NCBI GenBank assembly: GCA_003427395.1
Contig: BFEA01000037.1
Coordinates: 1,171,414-1,213,783, forward strand
Length of the DNA: 42,370 bases
Direction of reading: 5' to 3'
DNA from: Chara braunii
Taxonomy: Eukaryota; Streptophyta; Charophyceae; Charales; Characeae
Position numbers and translations under genes: made by a program. Below the pieces are notes generated by a model. The model did not search any database, was not told where the DNA came from, and saw only the letters and a program-made list of their open reading frames with translations. Shown piece by piece: positions 1-10,630 of the stretch. Within the stretch, counting starts at the first letter, position 1. The number at the start of each line of letters is the position of its first letter.

Positions 1-269
1 TTTTTTTCTTCTTCTTTTGTTTCTTTTTGGGTGTACTTCGTTCCCCCTCGCCGTTCATAATCGTTGAGGCACAACCAACAGGGAAAACGGGGAGGGGTTG
101 GAATGAGCAACCTAAAGACTATATATAAAAAAAAAAAAGTAAATAAAACAACAGTCTTTTCAGACGGTGTGGGAGCACAAAGGCTCCTACTTCGTTTTGG
201 ACAGATGATTGTGGCCACGAGATCTTGGGGATCTCGCGGCCCACAGTTCATACGCGGAGAAAGTGTGGG
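1..269. other. Unassigned AT-rich start of window
   Basis: No gene is visible here. The stretch is T/A-rich, with a run of twelve A near 127-138. It may be the upstream part of the L0 LTR copy, but I could not align it convincingly to the other copies. Confidence 0.4.
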
Positions 270-886
270 AGTTGAGTGGAGAGGGAGAAAGAAAGAAATG
301 AGAGGATGAGAGAGAGAAGGACCAACTCCTCCCGACCTGCCAGCTGTCTCCCCGTTGTCAGGGGGGAGAAGAAGAAAAAGAAAAGAAAAAAAATAATAAT
401 AAAAGAAAAGAAAACAAGAAACGGAATCACACTATTTTTGAAAATCTGTATTTTTTGGTTTGCGCCAATATTTTTTTGGTGGGGTAAAACAATGTTTTCG
501 GCCTTGAAGTTTTTTGTATATGTAGCAAGACACCTAGGCCATGTGCATGAATCGTTTTAGATTTTTTTATTAGGCGAATATTTTTCTAAAGATCATCAAA
601 GTCGGGGTATTTTTTTCACCCCGTCTGAGTCTGTCGGAATTTGAACTTGTGAATTTTCATGAATTGTTTCCCTACCTCTCCCAATCTGACAACTGCCATC
701 CCCGTTTTCAGGGGAGGGCAGGGGAGAAAAGAGAAAAAGAAGGTAGAAGGAGAGAAAAGGAAAAAAAATTCGTGGCCGCGACTACGATCAGATATAGGTG
801 AAACTTACGATCAGAAATAGGTCAAACTGGCATGAATGTGACTCAGGCCAGAGGCTGGGGAGTTGAAGAGGTGGTGGAGCGAACTT

Positions 887-1096
887 GGTTGAAAACAACC
901 ATTTTCCTGTTGAACCTGCACTCAGTGTGGGGCTGAGTGCAGGGAAAAGGGAAAAAAAGAGGGGGGCAGTTGAATACAACTGCCACCCTAAGTGTGTGGC
1001 TGAGGTGAGACAGCCTCAGTCCGTTGATCTGGCTCAGATGAACAACCCAGGCAAGTGACGAATTTTGCCTGGGGGCAGCTAAGGCTGCTGCTGCCC
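887..1096 (+). repeat. Cluster of six consecutive stem-loops
   Basis: Six perfect inverted repeats follow one another: 887-891/896-900 (5 bp), 915-925/933-943 (11 bp), 965-972/977-984 (8 bp), 1000-1005/1014-1019 (6 bp), 1046-1054/1065-1073 (9 bp) and 1073-1079/1090-1096 (7 bp). Loops are 4-11 nt. The cluster lies inside LTR copy L0 and is not seen in A, B or C, where the equivalent area has a single CCAAT palindrome. Any role as a structured RNA is inference. Confidence 0.6.
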
Positions 1097-1109
1097 TCCT
1101 CAACCACTA

Positions 1110-1330
1110 CAAATAATCTTTTTATTATACGAGATTGATATTACAATATTTGATTCTATATCATATTATAGATATCCAATATATGATAATTATCATTATA
1201 ATAATAATTATCATATTGTATATCTTTCACTTTACTTTTTCATCTATTATTACTGGAATATTCGAATTATTGTAATATTCTATCGATTAAGTACTCTATC
1301 TATCATTAAGTACTATTATATATTGTTATG
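1110..1330. repeat. AT-rich foldback segment
   Basis: Very AT-rich block between GC-richer flanks. It contains an imperfect inverted repeat at 1171-1224 with arms of about 26 bp (gatatccaatatatgataat... against the complement of ...ttatcatattgtatatc). It looks inserted into L0, possibly as an AT-rich MITE, but I could not define a target-site duplication. Confidence 0.4.
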
Positions 1331-1789
1331 GTGCAAAAAAAGGTGTTGTAGATATTGCAATAAGAACTTCGGATTCAAGATACCTTACTACAGTTGCCTC
1401 ACACTTGTCTCCAGCTGCCAGTGTGCGACAACACACTTGCCTCATCGCTGGAGTGTTGGAGAGGAGGCAAGAGTGCTGTCGGCGGAGCTGGAGGACTGCG
1501 GAGGAGCACGACGAAGGAGGAGACAACCATAGCCTTGGCTTGAGCACTCTGCTCCACCCCTTGGCAGGCTGGTCTCTAAGGGGACTCTGCGGCAGTGTGG
1601 TGAGGAGCGGCACCGGAGCGTGGCAAGGAGCGACGGGGAGCACGACAACTGGTGGAGGTGTGCCGGACGATACTTTCGACAACCGTAACCCATTTTTGTG
1701 GGGTTATGCTGTCGAAATACCGCGGTGTTGGCGCGACACATTTATTTTGAGGGGTGACGCTGCTGTTTTCACGGCACGTTGCCGACACT

Positions 1790-2190
1790 TTGTTTTGAAT
1801 AGTGACTTTGCCGTTTTCACGGCACGGTAGTACAGCATGGCGGAACGCCGCCATCGTTTTGCGGTGGTACTGCACGGTGAAGCGCCGCCGTCTTTTTACG
1901 GTGGTACAGCACAGCGAAGCGCCGCCGTTTTTTTACGGTGGTACGGCACGGCGAAGCGCTGCCGTTTTTTCTACGGTGGTACGGTCCGGCGAAGCGTTGC
2001 CGTTTTTTTTAATGGTGGTACGGCACGGCGAAGCGCCGCCGTATTTTGTGATGGTACAACACGGTGAAGCGCTGCCGTCTTTTTACGGTGGTACACGATG
2101 AAGCGCTGCCGTTTTTTTCTTTTTTTTTACGGTGGCACTGCACGGCGAAGCACTGCCGTTTTTTTTTACGAGGATTCGGCACGGCAATGG
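1790..2190 (+). repeat. Minisatellite, period about 37 bp, about nine units
   Basis: Core unit is roughly 'acggtggtacggcacggcg' followed by 'aagcgccgccgttttt'. The 'ggtggtac' motif (or its variants) recurs near 1863, 1900, 1937, 1975, 2014, 2050, 2087, 2131 and 2170, with spacing 36-44 bp. Many units contain the hairpin CGGCG-AAG-CGCCG. Reading frames through it rotate because 37 is not a multiple of three, so the apparent ORFs are artefacts. A degenerate, unexpanded version of the motif seems present on the - strand of copies A-C (near 8470-8600), so the array probably expanded only in L0. Confidence 0.85.
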
Positions 2191-2599
2191 AATTGCGGCA
2201 CGACGGTGGGACGTGAGTGGGCGGAGCATTAACCATTGGGAGCACGTGGCACTTGGGGTTTTGACACCAGGTAGTGTTATTATTTTTTTGGAGAGCGTGG
2301 TGAGAGTGGTTTCGGCAGTTGGGACCATCCAATGCTACAAGCGGTAGTGCAAGACCACTTGGGATCAGTTGGGATCGACGCAGAACGCAGTGGATTTTTT
2401 TGGGACGACTACGGCTCCCCATCTTAGCACTTGGGACTGCCGCGAGTGAAACTTGCGAGTTAGGAACAGATTGGGACAAGCAGATAGCCACAACGCGTTC
2501 GACACCACTTCACTCGAGGTCAATCAGTGGACGACTCAGACTCCCTTTACACCTGTGTGCACTCACACATTGCTTGACCCTTCCACTTTGAACGTTCAG

Positions 2600-3060
2600 T
2601 AGAAAAGGTTGAGTGGGGTTGTGGGCGTCGTGCATGAGTGAAAAGGTAGGTCTGACGTGAGTAGTGGGACTTGGCTTGTCTTTTTTTAATCGTGTTGTCA
2701 GCGTGGTGTGCAGGTGAGTAAAAAGACTATGTATGAAAGTGTGACAAAATGTTATTTTACAAAATGACGGAGATTTTTGCCTCCTTACCTTGTTTTCCTT
2801 TCGTGAGTGAGTTGGGTGAACTTGTTTGCTATTTTTGAAGGATAATCGATGGGTGCCGTGAGAAAAGGAATCTTGAAAACAGAAAGAGAATCAAAGCATA
2901 ATGAATTTAACTTTTTCCTAGGAAACTCATTCTTTCCCGATCGACCCTCTTATTTACACTTGTTCGAATGAGTCTTTATCTCTCGCTCTTAACTTTTGTT
3001 TCCGTCCAAGTTACCTTGAGTTTAGAAAACAAGAACAGTTAAACCTTATTGCGATGAACA
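2600..3060 (+). other. Non-coding part of LTR L0
   Basis: No gene is visible. The stretch aligns in pieces with the reverse strand of about 7330-7740 in copy A, for example 'gttcagtagaaaaggttgag' and 'ccgtccaagttacctt'. Confidence 0.5.
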
Positions 3061-4209
3061 CATTCTCATCTTTCAAGGAAGCATCTGAGGCGGGGGTTCG
3101 TTGCTTTAGGAGTCTGCCATGTTATCGACTCAGAGTGGACCGTTTCTACGGAAGGATACTTTGCTGATTCGGTGGAGATGACCCGACTTCTGAGACTCGA
3201 GTCTTGTGCTCGGGCAAGGAGGAGGAGTACCCCATACCACTTCCTAGAGGGTGAGGCATGCAACACTTCAAGCAATACACCTGATAAAGAATCATCCGCA
3301 AAGCAGTCTGTCATCGAAAAGATTAGAAACGTACGGCGACAAGTGTGTGCATATCTAATCTTAAGTCGACGGTAGGTCGGAATGAATGACTTTGGCAACG
3401 CATCTCATCAAGTCAAAAATACGGCAGTACAACTACCTTGTCGGTTGCACCAATATTATTGTCGATAGCCAACTTCTTGTTGGCGGTTATTTGATTGTTT
3501 TGTAGTGTTCAACCTAAGATTGTCGGATTGTATTTCGATCCTGTGTTATTGGATGTATCTAATGATGATTTGGATTTTATCTGTCATCATTTCAGATTGA
3601 ATATATTTTCCTGTTGACTACGGTCGATTTTTTTTCATATAATTATATGTGGACGCTTAACTTTCTTTTGTCTGGTGTTTAAAGAGACTAGGATACTATG
3701 GGTTTCACACTTGGCTGAGACCGTCCCAGTTGACCGGCGTACGCTTCGTTCTTAGGAGATCAGCGCCTTAATGGACGAACGACATTCGGGTTCAATTGGC
3801 GTTTTAATTGCGAGTACCTATAGTACAGCGAGCGAGCAAACGCCCTTGGCTGACCCACCTATGCAATTGCATTTAAAAGCTTTCGCACGTGGGTCGGTAG
3901 CTCGGTAGGGATACGCCCCCAAGGGTGGTGACAGCCTCTTAGGAAAGCAAGTTGTGCCCCGCAGAAACCTATCCTGTCGTAGGACACCACAGGATGTACA
4001 GCTGGCGCACCTGGTTAGAGCGGCGAATGAGCGACGCGACCTCGCACCCGTGTCGACGGTTAGAGAGATTATTTCACGTTGTTTTCAAGTTGTCTCTTAT
4101 GTTGTGTTTTTGTTTAACTCCTGCGTGACATGGCCAGGAGGGCTCCCGCCTATGCGGAAGAAAAGGCGAGGGCCGATGCGCTCGACAGCGGAACATCTTG
4201 AAGTGAATA

Positions 4210-6250
4210 ATTGATCAAATCATGATGGGAAAGGAAACAAACTACATGAACAAGAGTTGCATGAGCAATGACCAAAATAGCGATCACATAGTGGTGGAAA
4301 AATGAACAAAACAAGAGAGATGAACCACACTACAAAAGGAAAGAAGAAAAAAATCAAAGTCGCGATTTACTTTTAAGTATAATGTTGATTAAAACTTTAA
4401 GAAAAATGAGACATATCACATCCACAAGGCTAGTATAACCTAGAGCCGAAGTAATGATTTATATAGTGGTGAGAAAATGAACCAAACAACAAAAATGAAG
4501 TGCATTACATTAGAAAATGCAAAATTAAAGTTGCAATTTACTTCCAAGTGGAAGATTGATTAAGAGTTGGAGAAAAGAGAGACAAAACACATTCACAAGG
4601 CTAGTATGATGAACCAGTAGTGATTTACGAAGTAGTGAAAAAGTGGACAAAACGAGAGAGATGAAGCACACTACACTAGAAAGATGCAAGAATGAAAGTT
4701 CGATTTACTTCAAAGTGAAAGATTGATAAAAACTTGGAGAAAAGAGAGACAAAACGCATGCACAAGGTTAGTATGATCAAGAGCAAAACTAACGTTTTAC
4801 ATATTGGTGACAAGGTGGACAAAACAAGAGAGATGAAACGTACTAGACTAGAAAGATGAAAAAATCAAAGTTGCAATGTACTTCCAAGTAGAAAATTGAA
4901 AAAAACTTAAGGAAAAGAGAAACAAAACGCATGCACAAGGCTAGTATGATAAACAATCATGGTAGCGATTTACATAGTAGTGGGAAAAAAAAAAAAAAAA
5001 CAAGGGGAACGAAGCATAATACGCTATAAAAATGTTAGAATCAAAGTTGCGATTTACTTCCAAGTAGATTGATCAAAACTTGGTGAAAAGAGAGACAAAT
5101 CACATCTACAAGGCTAGTATGATCAATAATAAAACAAACGATTTACATAGTGGTGAGAGAAGGGACAAAAGAAGAGAGAAGAATCACACTACACAAGAAA
5201 GATACAAGAATCAAAGTTGCGATTTCCTTCCAAGTGAAAGAGTAATTAAAATATGAAGAAAAAAGAGACAAAAAAAATGCACAATGCTAGTATGATCAAA
5301 AACCAAATAGCGATTTACATAGTAGTGGAAGAATAGACAAAACAAGAGAGGTAAAAAACACTACACTAGAAAAGAGCTAGAATGAAGTTGCGATTTACTT
5401 CCAAGTTGAGAAAAGAGAGACAAAACACATGCACAAGGGTAGTTTGATCAAGAACCAAAGTAGGGATTCATATATTAGTGGAAGAATGAACAAAACAAGA
5501 GAGATGAAGCACACTACACCAGAAAAAGGCAAGAATCAAAGTTACGATTTACTTCCAAGAGGAAGATTGATCTAAACTTGGAGAAAAGAGAGACAAAACA
5601 TAAGCAGAAGGCTAGTTTGATCAAAAATCAAAATGACGTTTCACACAGTTGTGGAAGAATTGACAGAATAAGAGGGATGACAAACACTATACTAAAAAAA
5701 GGCAAGGATCAAAGTTGCGATGTACTTCCAAGTGGAAGCTTGATCAAAACTTTGAGAGAAGAGAGACAAAACACATGCACAAGACTACCTTCTTCACCCG
5801 AATAGAACGTCCGATAATTATCGCCGCATCTGGGCTGAAAATTGTGTTGGATGCAACTAAAATGACCGTGCGTTCTATTCAGGTGAAAACGGTAGTATGA
5901 TCATGAATCGAAGTAACGATTCACTAAAAAAATGCAAGAATCAAAATTTTACTTTCAAATAAAAGATTGATCAGAAGTTGGAGAAAAGAGAGAGAAAACA
6001 CATGGACAAGGCTAGTTTGATCAATGACCAAAGTGAAAATTGACAGAGTAGTGGAAGAATGGACAAAACAAGATAGATGAAGCACTACACTAGAAGTAGG
6101 CAATAATGAAAGTTGCAATTTACGTTCAAGTTGAACAAAGCTTAGAGCAAAGAAAGACAAAAAACATTCACAAGGCTAATATGGGCAAATGACCAAATGA
6201 GTCGTTCACATAGTAGAGGAGAAATTGTTAAAACAGAGGTAAACTTCAGC
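4210..6250. repeat. Satellite-like tandem array, period about 173 bp, about 12 units
   Basis: Each unit carries the recognisable parts 'gagaaaagagagacaaaac', 'gcacaaggctagtatgatca', 'gcgatttacatagtagtgg', 'acaaaacaagagagatgaa' and 'tcaaagttgcgatttact'. The 'ggcta' anchor falls at about 4429, 4599, 4766, 4939, 5112, 5285, 5437, 5610, 5783, 6010 and 6174. Most intervals are 167-173 bp; one is about 152 and one about 120 after removing a MITE. Units are diverged, AT-rich and have no open frame. The array starts directly after the L0 LTR end, where an internal region would be expected. Tandem arrays inside plant Tat/Ogre elements are known (PisTR-A in pea Ogre), so an origin from internal sub-repeats of the same retrotransposon is plausible but unproven. 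Confidence 0.9.
5788..5892. mobile_element. 105-bp MITE with TA target duplication (Tc1/mariner/pogo-like)
   Basis: Terminal inverted repeats of about 36 bp with mismatches: the left end reads CCTTCTTCACCCGAATAGAA, the right end (reverse complement) CCGTTTTCACCTGAATAGAA. TA flanks both sides (5786-5787 and 5893-5894). It sits in one unit of the 173-bp array, and sister units show the empty site 'cacaaggc-TA-gtatgatca', so the target duplication is demonstrated internally. The ends match the MITE at 39682-39823. It is too short to code. Confidence 0.85.
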
Positions 6251-6284
6251 GGAGAAACTATACACCCTATCCTTCTCATGATGG

Positions 6285-6475
6285 GGTGGTTAATCATAAC
6301 GAGAAAAAAAGGGAGAAGGAGAAGACGGAAAGAGAAACAAGGAAAGACATGAAAATGAGAAGAGAAGCACAAGGAAAAAAAGAAGGGTGGATAGAAGAGA
6401 TAGGAGGAGAAAGAAGGAGAATAAGAAAAAAAAGAAGAGGAAGAAGAAAAAGAGAGGAAAAAAAAAAACATAAAA
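6285..6475. repeat. Purine-rich (GA/GGA/GAA) low-complexity tract
   Basis: About 190 bp of almost pure A/G on the + strand. The open frames on both strands translate to Lys/Arg/Glu-rich or Phe/Ser/Leu-rich low-complexity peptides and are not genes. Confidence 0.85.
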
Positions 6476-6635
6476 CTTGTCCTCCAAACCACCCGAAACT
6501 TTTAAAATGACCTGAAGTGCCTTCAGGCTATTTCAGCGGTTTTAGACCACTTCATAATCTTTCATTCTGAAATTTCAAGTGGTCATTTACCATTAGTGCA
6601 GCGACGGACAGGCGACCCCCTGGACTTTCTTACAA
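6476..6635. other. Unassigned spacer with small inverted repeats
   Basis: Contains CCTGAAG-TGC-CTTCAGG near 6510-6527, and GACCACTT...AAGTGGTC (8-bp arms) near 6547-6592. The outer AAATGACC/GGTCATTT pair could make this a small foldback element at about 6505-6597. No coding signal. Confidence 0.4.
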
Positions 6636-9600
6636 CGGTCTCAACCAAGCGTGAAACCCAAATATTAATCATAGTCCCTTAGACATACAGCTCAAAAGTA
6701 AGTAATAACAAGCATATAAAATAGGATTGTACTCAAAAGGAATGTATATCCAACCTGAAATGATAACTGAAAGAACTCGAATCATTATACGATATATCCA
6801 ATAATACAAGATAAAAATAAAATCTGACCATCCCAGTTCAAATTCCGCAAAAATCATACAGCGGTCAACGTGGAGTTGGCTTCGACTAAAACCTCGGTAC
6901 AATAAACAAGGTGGTCGGTTTGCCTTAATTTTGACCTAATGAGACAAGCTGCCCAAATCATTCATTCGCCCTACCGCCGACTTAAGATTAGGCATGCACA
7001 CACTCTTCCTCATACATTCCTAATGTTATTGGATGACAGACTGCTTTGCGAATAATTCTTGATCAGGTGCATTGCTTGAAGTGTTGCATGCCTCTCCTTC
7101 TAGGAAGTGGTCTGGGGTACTCCTCCTCCTCGTCCAAGCACAAAACTCGGATCTCAAAAGTCGGGCCGTCTCCACTGAATCGGCAAGTACCCCCCTGTAC
7201 AACGGTCCAGTCTGGGTCTATAACAGGGCCGGCTCCTGAAGCAACGAACCCTTGCCTCAGATGCTTCCTAGAGATAGAGGATGCGTCCACTGCAAGAAGC
7301 TTTCAAATATTCTCAATTCTCTCAAGTTTAGGGTAACTTGGACAAAAAGAAATTAAAGGAGATAGATGATGAGAATCATTTTGACATGTATAGGTAGATA
7401 AGGTCATTCAGTGTAGAAAGAGTCAATCCACGGGAAAACACTAAGTCCAATTGACTTCGTCTTCACCGTATGCACGAGGTTTTTTTTTATAGTACCCATT
7501 ATAATTATTCACTTCAAAATTCAAGTACTTTTGTCATTGAGGCAAGTGAAAAATAGAAAGAGGGCAATTTTTTTCTTCATCTTAAATAGGCATAATCAAT
7601 CTCCTTTGCAAGCATCCTACTACCTACCTGCACTCAAAGGAAAACAACCAAGTAAAAAAAAAAGAACAGTACAATCTCATACTCGAGTCAGACCTTTCCA
7701 TTCACATGCATGACTCGCACAACTTTCCTCTACCTTTTCTTTTGAACATTCAAAACAACAGGGTCAAGCAAAAGTGTGGGTCCACATCAGTGTGAAGTGA
7801 AGTCTGAGTCAACCAACTGACCTTGAGTGAAATTCGAATCGGCTCACTCAAGAAAGTCGTGTAATATTTTAATCAAAAGAAATTGAACGCCGTTGAATAT
7901 GAAAATATGCGGCTCACAGCTTCACAAGTTGTGTTTTTTTCCTGAACGACGGTCCGAGTCATCCCCTAAGTCCGAATGAGCAAGAGTCGGGCACATGGAG
8001 AGAACTCAAGTGGGCTAACCCTCCAGGATGGTGATCCTAAGAATAACTCTCACATGGTCTCAACATTTCAGACAGTCCCAACGCAGCCGCAATGAAAGCT
8101 CCAACGGCACCACGCCCCCAAAGATAGTCCCAATCAACTACCATTCCAAACCCCTCGGATCACCACGCCCGCTCACAATAGCCACACCAACATGTATGTC
8201 CCGTTCTCAAAATTAGTCTCATCTAGTCCCAGAATAACCCCTAGGCAATCCCACATCACTGCCGCGTCGCCGAATGGTCCTTGAAAAAAATAAAAAAGTT
8301 TGTGTCGTGGATTCCAAAGAAATAACAGCGATCCTTGGGTGCCCAATGCAGCAAGTGCCGACACCTCAACGAGCACACCACTGATGTTGTGTCGCCAAAA
8401 TGTTACCACCACCGTCCAGAAACACAGATGTAAAAAAAAAAAAAAACACTTAGCCGCGCACCTTAAAAATAAATGCGGGACTTTCACTCACCGTACCGTC
8501 AAAACCGGTACCACAGTTGTCCGTTAGCACCGCCACCTGCTCATACACCACAACGGAAAGGCCCACCGTGCCGCAAAAGTTTGGCAGCACCGCCACTTAA
8601 AAACCGTGTAGTCGATGCACCCAAAATTTTGCAGGATGTCCATACTGAAAATGTCGCCGTTGTTGTGCCGCCAATCGAACAGCACCCCCCCCCCCGGGCC
8701 CTTGAAATAAACCAAAGTCGTCGAGCCCGCTCTCCGACGACACAATCTCACTAAAAAAAACACAGCGTCGACGCAGCGACACTTCACCGGCACAACCTCA
8801 CTAACATGGAGGTGCAGCCTTACCACAAACGGGCCCAGGGCTCTGGCTCCACCTAGAGCAACATCGCCTCCTCTTAACAGCTGCTTCATCGCTGCCTCAA
8901 AGCTCCTTCAAGGATCATTGTACACCCCTGACCTCAAGCTAGGCCACCGCTTCAGTGTGCCTCTGTCTGGGCTAGCCCCTCTTGATATAGTCATGGAGGC
9001 GAGAAACCTGTGTCGCTACAGTTATGTGTTCATGTTTTTTTTTCTCCGTTTCAACTCTGGCTGTTAAGTTCGAAAATCGCTTTGTGATTACCACTTGTCA
9101 CATTTTGCTTACCTCCTCTGCCGAAATCCTGGAGCTCAAGTTCTTGTAGCTTCGTATTGATACCTATAACTTTGATTTTTCAGATCTGGTTGGCCTTATG
9201 TATATATACACAGGACTCTCTGCAGGCCTATGCATACCATGGTGATGGCTTCAAGCAGCCTCACCAGGCTTTGGAGCTGTAGTCGAAAGTAGCCTCTCTT
9301 TCAAAATTTGAGGTTAGCTTAGTCCCTATGGAGTTGGGGCTTCAAGTGCTCCTTCCATGACCTCAATTCAAGGAAGGATGGTCACGGCTATGCTCCCCAC
9401 AAAAAAAAAACAACAGCAGCCAATGGCTACTACTAAGTTTTCAGGCAGCCATTGGCTGCCTTTTCCTAGCCCGGCGCCTGTTCTGACAGATGTCAGCTGA
9501 GAACTAAGGCTAGCAGGGGAACAATCGACTCGTGATATTCATGGATTTATGTCCCGACAAGCTGAGAGGGGGTGCGAAAAGTAGCCCGTCTTTGCCGATT

Positions 9601-10630
9601 TTCAACAAACAATTCGTCCAACAAACAATTTTGAAAAAACTCCTACATGTGGGCTAGGTGTCCTCCTACCTATAGAAACAAATCCAGAGTAAACAAAAAT
9701 CATTTCAGCCATGCAAAAATTATTGGCACCAAGAGAAAAATTTGAGCTTTTCAAATTTTTGATCCCGGGCTTATTGAACTGTCGTAATACAGACTCAACA
9801 TTGAATCCACAGACAAACATGGAAAGACAATCATTCTCTCGTCCTCTCATATGTGTTTGAAATACAGACTCAAGATTGAATCCAAAAGCAGCAAACTGCT
9901 TTCACTCCTTTAGGGGGCTCAACGAGAATGCACATCCTCCTAAAACACGGGGAGGCGCATTACCTCGTGCTTTCACGAGTGGTACGACCTTTTCCAAAAA
10001 AAGTTTGACGCCCGTGAAAACATGTGTCCAGCAGACTCTCATCCTGTGGCCAGCAGACTTAGTTTGCTTGAGCCTGCTGGGAGTCCAGAACCCTAACCCA
10101 ACGGTTAGGCCTCTAACCCACGACCAGACTTCCAACCCCCACCTATCCGTCGTCGTCCCGAGCACATCTGTGGCGTAGAGCGAGAACCCGGTTAAGTCTC
10201 CCTTCCCCATCTGCGGCTCGAACGGGTGTCTGGTCCGATGGGCCAGAGCATCGGCGTCCAAGTCGCTAGACGTAGAGTTAAACTCTTGCAAGCATACATG
10301 CAAAATAATAATAATAATAATAATAATAAATTAGGCAATTTTTTTCCTATGCTGCGGTCGTGAACCCAATGCGACCATTATTTTTGGACCACCGAAACTC
10401 TAAATCGCTCGACTGGTGATATTAGGTAGAATGGTTATGAGTTTTAGTACTCCAATAGTCACATGGCGTTGCATCCTTTGCAAAAGTGAAGTATCGTTAG
10501 TTAGCACCGTCATTTCTTGATGCCAGAGATGTCCGGACTTAGATTCATAAAGTTTTAGTCTCTCAGTCATTAGCATGGTGGGAATAACTTTTAGGCAGAC
10601 GCGTTATTTTTTCATCAAGTCCCCCTCAAT
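6636..10630 (-). mobile_element. LTR copy A, truncated at its 3' end
   Basis: The - strand aligns through most of its length with LTR B and LTR C. The shared start is 'ggtctcaaccaagcgtgaaa' near 6636 (13265 in B, 20682 in C). The last roughly 500 bp of the LTR (GC-rich tail ending ...tcgaca) is missing, replaced at 6636 by unrelated sequence. There is no gene; short frames inside match the other copies but carry stops in at least one copy. The right limit is a guess, based on the purine run GAGGGGG on the - strand near 10621-10628, which could be the polypurine tract. A second purine-rich candidate lies near 10194-10212. Confidence 0.7.
9444..9460. promoter_or_regulatory. 17-bp CCAAT palindrome conserved in LTRs A, B and C
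   Basis: GGCAGCCATTGGCTGCC is a perfect palindrome around one central base. Equivalent sites lie at 16543-16559 (ggcagccgttggctgcc) and 23798-23814 (ggtagccattggctgcc). A second CCAAT lies about 30 bp away in each copy, giving a larger inverted repeat. A TATA-like stretch (catatataaaa) follows near 23753 in C but is eroded in A. This could be LTR promoter DNA. Direction and activity are inferred only. Confidence 0.4.

Larger units (their letters stand above)
270..4197 (+). mobile_element. LTR copy L0 of a long-LTR retrotransposon, inverted relative to copies A-C
   Basis: Non-coding repeat homologous to the reverse strand of about 6.6-10 kb, 12.8-17 kb and 20.2-24.2 kb. Matching blocks occur in the same order: the 'caaagtcgggg...caccccgtctgag' block near 600-635, a GGAG-rich block near 1450-1500, the 'gaacgttcagtagaaaaggt' block near 2590, the block around 3080-3330 that contains 'gcatgcaacacttcaag', and the GC-rich tail at 3700-4197. 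It ends in ...gatgcgctcgaca (CA at 4196-4197), the LTR end that in copies A-C is followed by a tRNA-Asp primer-binding site. Here that site is missing. Identity is lower than among A, B and C. The copy is interrupted by an AT-rich segment (1110-1330) and has an expanded minisatellite (about 1790-2190). The left limit is uncertain because similarity fades before 270. It could be a solo LTR or the 3' LTR of an element that begins outside the window. Confidence 0.65.

Noticed and set aside
1405-2101. Overlapping frames of 99-141 codons near the 37-bp array
   Set aside because: They are products of a GC-rich repeat whose period is not a multiple of three; frames shift from unit to unit.
4210-6250. 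CRISPR array
   Set aside because: Units are 173 bp of continuous diverged repeat without unique spacers, in a eukaryotic context.
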